Part shown: piece after piece, positions 1 to 7,769 of the stretch
How positions within the stretch are numbered: the first letter of the stretch is position 1
Layout: each line of letters begins with the position of its first letter
Source of the DNA: BAIKAL-G1 sp943370385
GTDB lineage: Bacteria; Cyanobacteriota; Cyanobacteriia; PCC-6307; Cyanobiaceae
Assembly: GCA_943370385.1 (NCBI GenBank)
Contig: CALRQT020000004.1
Location: 186,001-250,000 of the forward strand
Direction: 5' to 3'
Length of the DNA: 64,000 bases
Made by a program: the position numbers and the translations under genes
Notes under the pieces: model-generated
Databases searched by the model: none
What the model was told of the DNA's origin: nothing
What the model saw: only the letters and a program-made list of their open reading frames with translations

Positions 1-1449
1 GGCCACTTCCACCAGCTCACTCAAGGTGGGATGGGTGTGCACCTCGGTGGCCAGCTGGCTGACGCTCTGGCGGCGGGCCACGGCGTTGGCGATCTCCTGG
101 ATGAGGTCGGCCGCATGCAGGCCATAGAGATGGGCCCCCAACACTTCGCCGGTGTCCTTGCGGAACAGCAACTTCATCAGGCCATCGCTTTCCAATTCGG
201 CCAGGGCCTTGGTGTTGGCCTTGAAATAGCTGCGCACCAGCCCCAGCTCAAAGCCCTCTTGGGCGGCAAGTTCCTTGGCTTCCACTTCAGACAGGCCCAC
301 CGAACTGATCTCCGGATGGGTGAAGGTGGCCGCCGGAATCGACCGGTAATCGATGCGGCGCCGGTGGCCCAGGATGTTGTCCACGGCCACGGCGCCCTGG
401 GCGGCGGCGGTGTGGGCCAGCATCATTTTGCCGGTGACATCGCCCACGGCCCAGAGGTGGGGCACGGGCGCCCCATTCACCAGCACCCGCATCTCGTCAT
501 CCACGGGGATGAAGCCCCGGTTGGTCTCCACCGCCAGGGATCCAAGGTTGAGCTCCTTGCTCACCGGCACCCGGCCGGTGGCCACCAGCACCGCATCCAC
601 CTCCAGGGTTTCGACCGGCTCCCGGGTGGCCATGTCCACCAGCTCGATTTTCACCGGCGAGCCCGGCGTCACCTGGCGGGCCAGGACGCCAGCGCGGGCG
701 TCGATGTCGCGGCCCTCGATCAGGTTGCGGGCGGCGATTTTGGCGATGTCGGGATCAAAGGTGGGCATCACCCGATCCAGGGCTTCGATCATGGTCACTT
801 CACAGCCCAGGGCGGTGTAAACATCGGCAAATTCCAAGCCGATGTAGCCGCTGCCGATGATGGCGATCCAGCGGGGCAGCCATTCCAGGCTGATCGCCTC
901 ATCGCTGGTGAACACCGTGCGCCCGTCGGTTTCGATGCCGGGGGGCACGAAGGGATCCGAACCCGTGGCGATGATCACCTCGCGGGCGCTGAGGATGCGG
1001 TCCACGCCGCTGATTTCGCGGATCCCCACCTTTTGGGAGCCCTCCAGTCGGCCCTTGCCCCGCAGGATCGTCACGCCGGCCCGTTCCAGGGTCTTGGTGA
1101 GGTTGGTGCGGATCGTGGCCACCAGTTGGTTGGCGTGGTCGGCGATCTTCTGGCGTTCGAAGCGCACCGGCGCGGCATGGATGCCAAAGCCGGCCAGGTG
1201 CTTGGCATCGGCCAATTCGCGCACCCGGCCGCTGGCCGCCAGCAGGGCCTTGGAGGGCACGCAGCCCCGGTTGACGCAGGTGCCGCCCATGTCGCGCGAT
1301 TCGATGATCGCCGTGCGCAGGCCATGGTCGGCGGCATGTTTGGCCGCATCGAAGCCGCCATAGCCGGCCCCGATCACGATCACATCGAAGTCAAAGGCCA
1401 TGCCACCTGAGCCAGTGGCGCTGGAGGCATCGGAACTGGAGGCGCTCAC
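1..1449 (-). CDS. lpdA: Dihydrolipoyl dehydrogenase (E3), 3' end cut by window edge
   Basis: This flavoprotein reoxidises dihydrolipoamide with NAD+ in 2-oxoacid dehydrogenase and glycine-cleavage complexes. The minus strand reads 483 codons to the left edge, so nearly the whole protein is visible and only the extreme C-terminus is missing. In order it shows an N-terminal FAD fold (VIVIGAGYGGFDAAKHA), the redox-active disulfide GGTCVNRGCVPSK, an NAD-binding motif (IIGSGYIGLEFADV), the second FAD contact (WAVGDVTGKMMLAHTA) and the catalytic base segment HTHPTLSE. I chose GTG at 1449, which gives a Ser/Ala-rich leader of 16 residues; ATG at 1401 starts right at the fold and is the alternative. 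The upstream methyltransferase gene is on the same strand 37 bases away, so co-transcription is possible. All catalytic residues in view are intact. Confidence 0.96.
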   Translation of the reverse strand, partial: MSASSSDASSATGSGGMAFDFDVIVIGAGYGGFDAAKHAADHGLRTAIIESRDMGGTCVNRGCVPSKALLAASGRVRELADAKHLAGFGIHAAPVRFERQKIADHANQLVATIRTNLTKTLERAGVTILRGKGRLEGSQKVGIREISGVDRILSAREVIIATGSDPFVPPGIETDGRTVFTSDEAISLEWLPRWIAIIGSGYIGLEFADVYTALGCEVTMIEALDRVMPTFDPDIAKIAARNLIEGRDIDARAGVLARQVTPGSPVKIELVDMATREPVETLEVDAVLVATGRVPVSKELNLGSLAVETNRGFIPVDDEMRVLVNGAPVPHLWAVGDVTGKMMLAHTAAAQGAVAVDNILGHRRRIDYRSIPAATFTHPEISSVGLSEVEAKELAAQEGFELGLVRSYFKANTKALAELESDGLMKLLFRKDTGEVLGAHLYGLHAADLIQEIANAVARRQSVSQLATEVHTHPTLSELVEVA

Positions 1450-1486
1450 CGAAGGACCCTGCGGTTGTTAGGGCCATTCTCCCCCG

Positions 1487-2413
1487 TCACCCCCCCAGCC
1501 GTTGGCGCCAGCGCTCCAGCAGCAGGGGCGCCGCCGCCAGGGCCACGTTCAGGGATTCCACCGCAGCGGCATGGGGGATCGTGACCCGCTCGCTCGCCAG
1601 GGCGATCAGGGCCGGATCCAGGCCCGCCCCCTCATTGCCGAGCAACAACACCGTGGGCTGGCCCCAATCCAGCTCCCAGTAGGGCCGTACGGCCGGTGCC
1701 ACCACCGTGGCCACTACCTGGCTGCCCTGGCCAGCGGCTTGGGCCAGGGCAGGCCCCAGGTTCTGCAGCCGCCGCAGGGGCAGGGCCAGGGCCGCCCCCG
1801 CCGAGGCCCGTAGCACCTTGGGTTGGTGCGGATCGGCCCCGCCCGCCAGCCACACCTCCTCCACACCGGCGGCCAGGGCACAGCGCAGCAGGGTGCCCAG
1901 GTTGCCCGGATCCTGCAGGCGATCGAGGGCCAGCACAAAACTGGGAAAGGGGGCCTGGGGCGGACCCTGTTTTGGCGAGTCCCCTGGCTGGTCGGTGCTG
2001 GCCGGCCAGGCCCGGGGGTGGGGCAGCTGCTCCAGGGGCAGGGTCAGCACGACGCCATCGGGTTGCTCGGTGGTGGCAACGGCGGCCAGCACCTCCTCGC
2101 TTACGACCCGCAGCTGGAGGGCCGGATCCCCCCCTGATGGGTTTGCACCCTGCAGGGCCCCTTGCCGCAGCTGGGCGAGCAGCGCGTCGTGGCGCTCCAT
2201 CCAGGTGGCAGTGGCCAGGAGCCAATCGGGCCTGAGGCCCAGGCGCAGGACCTCCTGGAGCAGGTGGGTGCCCTCCAGGAGCAGCCGTTGTTGCTCGCGG
2301 CGGCCGCGCCCCTGGTGCAGGGCCCGCAGCCGCCCCACCAGGGGATTGCGCCGGCTGGAAATCAGCTCAAGATCCCCCTGGCCCGGATCCGCATCCATCC
2401 CTGTCATGGGCAC
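1487..2413 (-). CDS. TrmH/SpoU family RNA 2'-O-ribose methyltransferase
   Basis: The protein (308 aa) is a SPOUT-class methyltransferase that uses S-adenosylmethionine to methylate a ribose 2'-OH in rRNA or tRNA. The N-terminal third resembles the substrate-binding domain of RlmB/TrmH proteins (ISSRRNPLVGRLRALHQG, LLEGTHLLQEVL). The C-terminal half carries the three knot motifs: DPGNLGTLLRCA, then LLGNEGAGLD, then ESLNVALAAAPLL. The GTG at 2413 is followed by an in-frame ATG at 2407, and either could be the start. The gene lies between lpdA and a small conserved gene on the same strand. The exact target nucleotide cannot be read from the sequence, so I give no gene symbol. Confidence 0.9.
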   Translation of the reverse strand: MPMTGMDADPGQGDLELISSRRNPLVGRLRALHQGRGRREQQRLLLEGTHLLQEVLRLGLRPDWLLATATWMERHDALLAQLRQGALQGANPSGGDPALQLRVVSEEVLAAVATTEQPDGVVLTLPLEQLPHPRAWPASTDQPGDSPKQGPPQAPFPSFVLALDRLQDPGNLGTLLRCALAAGVEEVWLAGGADPHQPKVLRASAGAALALPLRRLQNLGPALAQAAGQGSQVVATVVAPAVRPYWELDWGQPTVLLLGNEGAGLDPALIALASERVTIPHAAAVESLNVALAAAPLLLERWRQRLGG

Positions 2414-2436
2414 CGATCCCCGATCCCGGCTTGGGC

Positions 2437-2685
2437 TCAGAACTCGTGGTGCCGGCGCACGTGCAGGTTGCCCTGGATCACCAGGTTGGCCTCCTGCAGG
2501 TCCAACCCCTTCACGGCGGCCACCTCGCCCTTGAGGCCCTCGGCCGCCAGGTTTTCGATCAGTTTTTTCAGGAGCACGTCTTCTACCGAGGCCTGATCGA
2601 GGGCATCGGGGGTGAGGGCCTGCAGAAATTTGCCGAGCTTGGAGGCCACCACCTCGGAAGCATTGCTGATCTTGAGAATGATCAT
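2437..2685 (-). CDS. Small conserved cyanobacterial protein of unknown function
   Basis: An 82-residue protein beginning MIILKISNASEVVASKLG. It contains no signal peptide and no membrane segment; it is predicted soluble, with alternating helices and a basic HVRRHHEF tail. I chose ATG at 2685 because the upstream in-frame codons back to 2721 add only a basic, non-conserved-looking leader. It lies 23 bases upstream of the RNA methyltransferase gene on the same strand, and the two may share a transcript. I do not recognise a catalytic motif, and the assignment as a real gene rests on strong GC3 codon use and context. Confidence 0.7.
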   Translation of the reverse strand: MIILKISNASEVVASKLGKFLQALTPDALDQASVEDVLLKKLIENLAAEGLKGEVAAVKGLDLQEANLVIQGNLHVRRHHEF

Positions 2686-2865
2686 GAAGTCGCCCCTGGG
2701 CCTGACCTGGACCCTAACCAATGGCGTGCTGCAGTTTGGCGGTGGCTTGGGACGGCCCTAGGACAATTCCGTCGCGGAACTAGCGGGCGGCCGAGTCAGA
2801 TCGGGGCAAAAACTGAAGTCGAAAAAGCCGGTCAGGTCGTTGCCTGACCCAGGCTTGTTTCGTAT

Positions 2866-2948
2866 GCGGATGGGGAGACTTGAACTCCCACGACATTGCT
2901 GCCACTAGTACCTGAAACTAGCGCGTCTACCAATTCCGCCACATCCGC
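2866..2948 (-). tRNA. tRNA-Leu (anticodon CAG)
   Basis: The minus strand folds into a class II cloverleaf of 83 bases. The acceptor stem is GCGGATG with CATCCGC, the D arm contains GGAATTGGTAGACGC, the anticodon stem CTAGT/ACTAG closes a 7-base loop with CAG at its centre, a long variable arm follows, and the T arm is GGGAGTTCAAGTCTCCC. It reads the CUG leucine codon, which is abundant in this GC-rich genome. CCA is not encoded. Confidence 0.96.
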
Positions 2949-3131
2949 GGGCGTGTCGCCGCAGCGACCCAGTGACCATAGCCCATGGCCCTGGCCCCTC
3001 CAGAGCGGCCCTGGAACCAGGCCTTGGGGAGGGTTGGCGGGCAAAAAACAAGCCAGTTCTGGCGCCGGACGTCTGGACGCCTTCAGGGTTGGTCGTCAAG
3101 ATGGGGCACCCAGTCCGGGACATCGGAAGCC

Positions 3132-4427
3132 ATGACCCTGACGGTTGTCCCGTCTACCCAGGTGCTCAGCCCCCAGCTTGAGATTGCTGGCGGCCGCCGC
3201 CTCGCCGGTGAGTTGCGGGTGAGTGGCGCCAAGAATTCAGCCCTCGTGCTGATGACCGCCTCCCTGTTGACGGCCGATGCCCTGCGCCTGCGCAATGTGC
3301 CGCCCCTCACCGACATCCTCGGCATGGGTGACATCCTCGGCTCCCTCGGCGTGGGCGTGCAGCGCTCCGCCGACAGCCTGGTGCTGGATGGGTCTGGCCT
3401 GAACCAGTCCTCTCCCCCCTACGAATTGGTCAACAGCCTGCGGGCCAGCTTCTTTTGTATTGGCCCCCTGTTGGCCCGCCTCGGCATCGCCCAGGTGCCC
3501 CTCCCCGGCGGTTGCCAGATCGGCACCCGGCCCGTGGTTGAGCATGTCAAAGGTCTCAAGGCCCTCGGAGCCCAGGTCACGATCGACCACGGCGTGGTTT
3601 CGGCGGTTGTGCCAGGCCGCCGCCGTCGCCTCACCGGTGGCCGGATCCATCTCGATTGCCCCAGCGTGGGCGCTACCGAGACCCTGATGATGGCCGCCGC
3701 CCTGGCTGAGGGCGAAACCGTGATCGACAACGCGGCCCTCGAGCCGGAGGTGATCGACCTGGCCGGGCTCTTGAGCGCCATGGGAGCGCGGATCCGCGGC
3801 GCTGGCACCACCACGATCACGATTGAGGGCGTTGAGCGCCTCCATGGCGCCGACTACGCCGTGATCCCCGACCGCATCGAAGCGGGCACCTTCCTGCTCG
3901 CCGCCGCCATCACCCGCTCGCGCCTGCGGGTCGGTCCGGTGATCCCCGAGCACCTCGGCGCCGTGCTGACCAAGCTTGAGGACGTGGGCTGCAAACTCAC
4001 CATGGATGGCTCCACCCTGGAGATCAGCGCCGATGAGATCCGCGCCGTCGACCTGCGTACCCAGCCCTTCCCCGGCTTCCCCACCGACCTCCAGGCCCCT
4101 TTTATGAGCCTGCTGGCCACGGCCCAGGGCACCAGCATCATCACCGAAAACATCTTCGAGAACCGGCTCCAGCACGTGGCCGAGCTGCAGCGCATGGGGG
4201 CGGCGATCCGGCTCCAGGGCAATACGGCCTTTATTGAGGGGGTGCCCCGCCTCAGCGGCGCCCCGGTCCAGGGCAGCGACCTGCGCGCCTCGGCCGCCAT
4301 GGTGCTGGCTGGCCTGGCCGCGGATGGGGTCACCTCGGTTCAGGGGCTGGAGTATCTGGATCGGGGCTATGCCGATCTGGAAGGCAAGCTCAATGGGGTG
4401 GGCGCCTCGATCCGGCGGCTCCCCTAG
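3132..4427 (+). CDS. murA: UDP-N-acetylglucosamine 1-carboxyvinyltransferase
   Basis: MurA transfers enolpyruvate from PEP to UDP-GlcNAc, the first committed step of peptidoglycan synthesis in the cytoplasm. The 431-residue length is normal for the family. The substrate-binding Lys-Asn pair is in SGAKNSALVL (residues 31-40), and the PEP-binding cysteine is present in PGGCQIGTRP (about residue 128), so the enzyme should be fosfomycin-sensitive by this criterion. ATG at 3132 was chosen because residues upstream of it (open to 2985) have no MurA character. It sits between two tRNA-Leu genes and just ahead of argD, an arrangement I associate with marine and freshwater picocyanobacteria. Confidence 0.97.
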   Translation: MTLTVVPSTQVLSPQLEIAGGRRLAGELRVSGAKNSALVLMTASLLTADALRLRNVPPLTDILGMGDILGSLGVGVQRSADSLVLDGSGLNQSSPPYELVNSLRASFFCIGPLLARLGIAQVPLPGGCQIGTRPVVEHVKGLKALGAQVTIDHGVVSAVVPGRRRRLTGGRIHLDCPSVGATETLMMAAALAEGETVIDNAALEPEVIDLAGLLSAMGARIRGAGTTTITIEGVERLHGADYAVIPDRIEAGTFLLAAAITRSRLRVGPVIPEHLGAVLTKLEDVGCKLTMDGSTLEISADEIRAVDLRTQPFPGFPTDLQAPFMSLLATAQGTSIITENIFENRLQHVAELQRMGAAIRLQGNTAFIEGVPRLSGAPVQGSDLRASAAMVLAGLAADGVTSVQGLEYLDRGYADLEGKLNGVGASIRRLP

Positions 4428-4439
4428 GATCGGGATCAC

Positions 4440-4520
4440 GGGAGCGTGCCGGAATTGGTAGACGGACTCGACTCAAAATCGAGCGCCTTCGGGTTTGTGG
4501 GTTCGAGTCCCACCGCTCCC
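4440..4520 (+). tRNA. tRNA-Leu (anticodon CAA)
   Basis: A class II cloverleaf with acceptor stem GGGAGCG/CGCTCCC, D-arm GGAATTGGTAGACGGA, and anticodon stem CTCGA/TCGAG around the loop CTCAAAA, giving anticodon CAA for the UUG codon. A long variable arm and T arm GTGGGTTCGAGTCCCAC follow. It begins 12 bases after the murA stop and ends 27 bases before the argD start. Confidence 0.96.
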
Positions 4521-4547
4521 ATCCCCCTAGAGCCTGTCCATCCCGTG

Positions 4548-5780
4548 ATGGACACCTACAGCCGCTATCCCCTGACCCTCAAAAAGGGCAGGGGCTGCTG
4601 GCTGTGGGATGACCAGGGCCGCCGTTACCTCGACTGCGTGGCGGGTATCGCCACCTGCACCCTGGGCCACAGCAACCCGGCCATGCGGAAGGCACTGGGC
4701 CGCCAGCTTGGACGGTTGCAGCATGTCTCCAACCTCTACCGGATCCCGGAGCAGGAGCAGCTGGCGGGCTGGATCACCGACCACAGCTGCGCCGATCGGG
4801 TGTTTTTCTGCAATTCGGGGGCTGAGGCCAACGAGGCGGCGATCAAGTTGGCCCGCAAATACGGCCACACCCGCCTCGGCATCGAGCGGCCGGTGATCCT
4901 CACGGCCCAGGCCAGCTTCCACGGCCGCACCCTGGCGGCCGTCAGCGCCACGGGCCAGCCCAAGTATCACCAGGGGTTCGAGCCCATGGTGGAGGGGTTT
5001 CGTTTCTTCCCCTACAACGACACGGCCGCCTTTGAAGCCCTGCTCCAGGAGTGCGAGGCCGATGGTCCCCGGGTGGCGGCCGTGCTGCTGGAACCCCTGC
5101 AGGGGGAAGGGGGCGTCAATCCGGGCGATCCGGCCTTTTTTGCCCGGGTCCGCCAGCTCTGCGATGAACGCGACATCCTGCTGATCTTCGATGAGGTGCA
5201 GGTGGGGGTCGGCCGCAGCGGCTGCCTCTGGGGCTACCAGAACTTGGGCGTGGAGCCCGATGCCTTCACCCTGGCCAAGGGCCTGGGCGGCGGCATTCCG
5301 ATTGGGGCCCTGGCCGTCAACCGCCGGGCCGATGTGCTGCGGCCCGGGGAACACGCCAGCACCTTCGGCGGCAATCCCTTTGCCTGCCGCGCCGGCCTCA
5401 CCGTGGTGGCCGAGCTGGAGCGGCGCCAGTTGGTGGCCCACGCCGGGCGCATGGGCGAGCTGCTCGCGGGCCTGTTGGGCGAGCTGGTACTCCTCCATCC
5501 CCAGCAGCTGGCCGGCGTGCGGGGCTGGGGCCTGTTGCAGGGCCTGGTGCTTCAGCCCGATGGCGTGACGGCCCCCGAGCTGGTGGCGGAGGCCATGGCC
5601 CATCGGTTGTTGCTCGTGCCCGCTGGCCCTGCGGTGGTGCGGTTCGTGCCGCCTCTGGTGATTAAGCCGCGCCAGCTGCGGCTGGCGGTGCAGCGCTTTG
5701 AAGCGGCCCTCACCCGCCTGGTGGCCAGTCGGGCGGCCGCCGCCCCAGCCAACCAGACTCTGACCAAGGAAGCGGCCTAG
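4548..5780 (+). CDS. argD: Acetylornithine aminotransferase
   Basis: A PLP-dependent class III aminotransferase (410 aa) that converts N-acetylglutamate semialdehyde and glutamate to N-acetylornithine in arginine synthesis. Visible features are the N-terminal DTYSRYPLTL entry, FFCNSGAEANEAAIKLAR for phosphate binding, SFHGRTLAAVSATGQPKY, the PLP-ring aspartate in LLIFDEVQVGVGRSG and the Schiff-base lysine in TLAKGLGGGIPIGA. ATG at 4548 was chosen because upstream in-frame sequence runs through the tRNA gene. folC starts on the base after its stop codon, so the two genes are translationally linked. Confidence 0.95.
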   Translation: MDTYSRYPLTLKKGRGCWLWDDQGRRYLDCVAGIATCTLGHSNPAMRKALGRQLGRLQHVSNLYRIPEQEQLAGWITDHSCADRVFFCNSGAEANEAAIKLARKYGHTRLGIERPVILTAQASFHGRTLAAVSATGQPKYHQGFEPMVEGFRFFPYNDTAAFEALLQECEADGPRVAAVLLEPLQGEGGVNPGDPAFFARVRQLCDERDILLIFDEVQVGVGRSGCLWGYQNLGVEPDAFTLAKGLGGGIPIGALAVNRRADVLRPGEHASTFGGNPFACRAGLTVVAELERRQLVAHAGRMGELLAGLLGELVLLHPQQLAGVRGWGLLQGLVLQPDGVTAPELVAEAMAHRLLLVPAGPAVVRFVPPLVIKPRQLRLAVQRFEAALTRLVASRAAAAPANQTLTKEAA

Positions 5781-7103
5781 GTGGGGCTGGGCCTGCCGGC
5801 GCCGGTGGATCTGGACGATCTGCTCGAACCCTTTGCCAGCCGCGGTGTGGACCTCGGCCTCGAGCGGCTGGCCGGGGCCCTGGCGGCCGGTGGCCAGCCG
5901 GAGCGGCGCTTTGCTGCCGTGCAGGTGGCGGGCACCAACGGCAAGGGGTCGATCTGCACGTTCTTGGCGGCGATCCTGGCGGAGGCGGGTTTGCACTACG
6001 GCGTCTACCGCTCCCCCCATTTGCTCAGCTGGTGTGAGCGCCTGCAGCTGGGCGAGCGCTGGATCACCCCCGCCGAGCTGCGCGCCGACCTGGGCCGCTG
6101 GCGTTCGATCGCTGGCGCCTTCCACCTCACCCCCTTTGAACTGCTCACGGCCGCCGCCTTTGATCGCCTTGCGGCCGAAGCTGTGCAGCTGGCGATCCTG
6201 GAGGTGGGCCTGGGCGGTCGCCTCGATGCCACCACCCTCCACCCCGATCGCCGGGTGATTGGCTTGGCCAGCATCGGCCTGGACCACTGCGAATACTTGG
6301 GCTCCAGCCTGGAGGCGATCGCCTTCGAAAAGGCTGGGGTGTTCCAGTCCGGGGCCATCGCGGTCAGCGCCCCCCAGGAGCCGGCGGTGGCTGCCGTTCT
6401 GGACGACCAGGCCCGGCAGGTTGGCACGCAGCTGCGTTGGGTGGATCCGTTGCCGCCCCAGGCCTTGGGCGGGCCCCGCCTGGGCCTGGCCGGCGATCTC
6501 CAGCGCCGCAATGGGGCCGTGGCCGTCGCCATGGCCCAGGCCCTGGGGGAGCTGGGCTGGGGCATCGGGGCGGGCGCGATTGGGCGGGGCCTGGCGCAGG
6601 CCCGCTGGCCTGGCCGGCTGGAGATCCGCTCCTATCGGGGCCAGCCCCTGCTCCTCGATGGGGCCCACAACCCGCCCGCCGCCAGCGCCCTGCGCCAGGA
6701 GCTGGACCAGGGGGAGCGGGCCCCCTGGGGGGCGGGCGGGCGCCGTTGGCTGCTGGGGATCCAGCGCCACAAGCAAGGTGCAGCCATGGTGCGGGACCTG
6801 CTGGCCCCCGGCGACCAGGCGGCCATCACCCCCCTGCCGGCGCACGCCAGCTGGAGTGCCGCCGATCTGGTGGCCGCCTGCCCCGAATTGGCCTGTCAAC
6901 TGCGGCCGGTGGCCGATCCTGCCGAAGGCCTGGCCTGGCTGCACCATCGGGCGGGGAGCGAGCCCGGGGCCTGCGAGCTGGCTTCCCCAGGGGCTGGTGG
7001 GTGCTCGGACCCCGGCACGGCCCTCCCGGTTGTGGCCGGTTCTCTTTATCTGCTCGGGGCCCTGATCCCCTTGCTCGATCCGGCCCCAGCAGGGCCAGGA
7101 TGA
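5781..7103 (+). CDS. folC: Bifunctional folylpolyglutamate / dihydrofolate synthase
   Basis: FolC (440 aa) adds glutamate to dihydropteroate or folates in an ATP-dependent, Mur-ligase-like reaction. The P-loop is VAGTNGKGSICTFLA (about residues 49-63), the linker motif is YRSPHLLSWCERLQ, the omega-loop region is LEVGLGGRLDATTLHP, and the C-terminal domain has LLLDGAHNPPAASALRQ. Translation starts at GTG immediately after the argD stop, with no intergenic base. The C-terminal part contains a longer Gly/Pro-rich stretch than usual, which may be disordered. Confidence 0.93.
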   Translation: MGLGLPAPVDLDDLLEPFASRGVDLGLERLAGALAAGGQPERRFAAVQVAGTNGKGSICTFLAAILAEAGLHYGVYRSPHLLSWCERLQLGERWITPAELRADLGRWRSIAGAFHLTPFELLTAAAFDRLAAEAVQLAILEVGLGGRLDATTLHPDRRVIGLASIGLDHCEYLGSSLEAIAFEKAGVFQSGAIAVSAPQEPAVAAVLDDQARQVGTQLRWVDPLPPQALGGPRLGLAGDLQRRNGAVAVAMAQALGELGWGIGAGAIGRGLAQARWPGRLEIRSYRGQPLLLDGAHNPPAASALRQELDQGERAPWGAGGRRWLLGIQRHKQGAAMVRDLLAPGDQAAITPLPAHASWSAADLVAACPELACQLRPVADPAEGLAWLHHRAGSEPGACELASPGAGGCSDPGTALPVVAGSLYLLGALIPLLDPAPAGPG

Positions 7104-7169
7104 GCGTGCTGGAGCGCTCGCTTGGATCGACGCTGCTCCAGCCCCCAGCCCCTTTGCCCACGGCATGCC

Positions 7170-7769
7170 ATGGCCCAGCCTTCGCGTCGATTCGGGCCTG
7201 ATCCCTTGGGCGGATCTCCGCTGCCTGGGGGATTCCCCCATGGGTTTGCTAGGCCCGACCTGGGCCGGGGGCTTCGGGGTCTCTGGGCTAGGGCGTTGCC
7301 GGTGCTGCGGCCTGCCGTGCTGATGGCCCTGCTGGTTGCCCAGCCCGGGGCCGGTTGGGCCTTTGAGAAGGTGGATTACACCCTCACCAACCAGAGCGGC
7401 CAGGATTTCCATGGCCAGGCCCTGGCCAACAGCTCCTTTGCCGGGGTGGTGGGCCGGGGCGCCAACTTTGCCGGGGCCGATCTGAGCGGCGCGATCCTCA
7501 CCCAGGCGGCCTTCCCCGCCGCCGACTTCAACGGCACCGACCTCACCGATGCCCTGATGGACCGGGCCGACTTCAGTGACACCGACCTGCGCGGCGCCAT
7601 CCTGCGCGGGGCGATTGCCTCGGGCAGCCGCTTTGGCGGTGCCCGCATCGAGAACGCCGATTTCAGCGATGCCCTGATTGACAGGGCCAGCCAGCGCCAG
7701 CTCTGCCGCACGGCCACTGGCACCAACCCGGTCAGTGGCGTAGGCACCAGGGAAAGCCTGGGCTGTTAG
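7170..7769 (+). CDS. Secreted or lumenal pentapeptide-repeat protein
   Basis: The protein (199 aa from the chosen ATG) has a basic N-terminus, one hydrophobic segment (PAVLMALLVAQPGAGWA) that looks like a signal peptide ending near AxA, and then about ten pentapeptide repeats of A(D/N)LxG type, for example ANFAGADLSGAILTQAAF and ADFSDTDLRGAILRGAI. Such repeats fold as a right-handed quadrilateral beta helix; cyanobacterial members with a leader are often in the thylakoid lumen. Two cysteines near the end (QLCRTATG and the final C) could form a disulfide. ATG at 7122 is an in-frame alternative. Its stop overlaps the stop of the convergent FAD-oxidase gene by four bases. The function is unknown. 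Confidence 0.8.
   Translation: MAQPSRRFGPDPLGGSPLPGGFPHGFARPDLGRGLRGLWARALPVLRPAVLMALLVAQPGAGWAFEKVDYTLTNQSGQDFHGQALANSSFAGVVGRGANFAGADLSGAILTQAAFPAADFNGTDLTDALMDRADFSDTDLRGAILRGAIASGSRFGGARIENADFSDALIDRASQRQLCRTATGTNPVSGVGTRESLGC

Noticed and set aside
31..1410. A 459-codon plus-strand frame at the left edge
   Set aside because: It is the antisense shadow of lpdA, whose catalytic motifs are all present on the minus strand.
3237..4439. A 400-codon minus-strand frame opposite murA
   Set aside because: Shadow of murA with His/Gly-rich, motif-free sequence.
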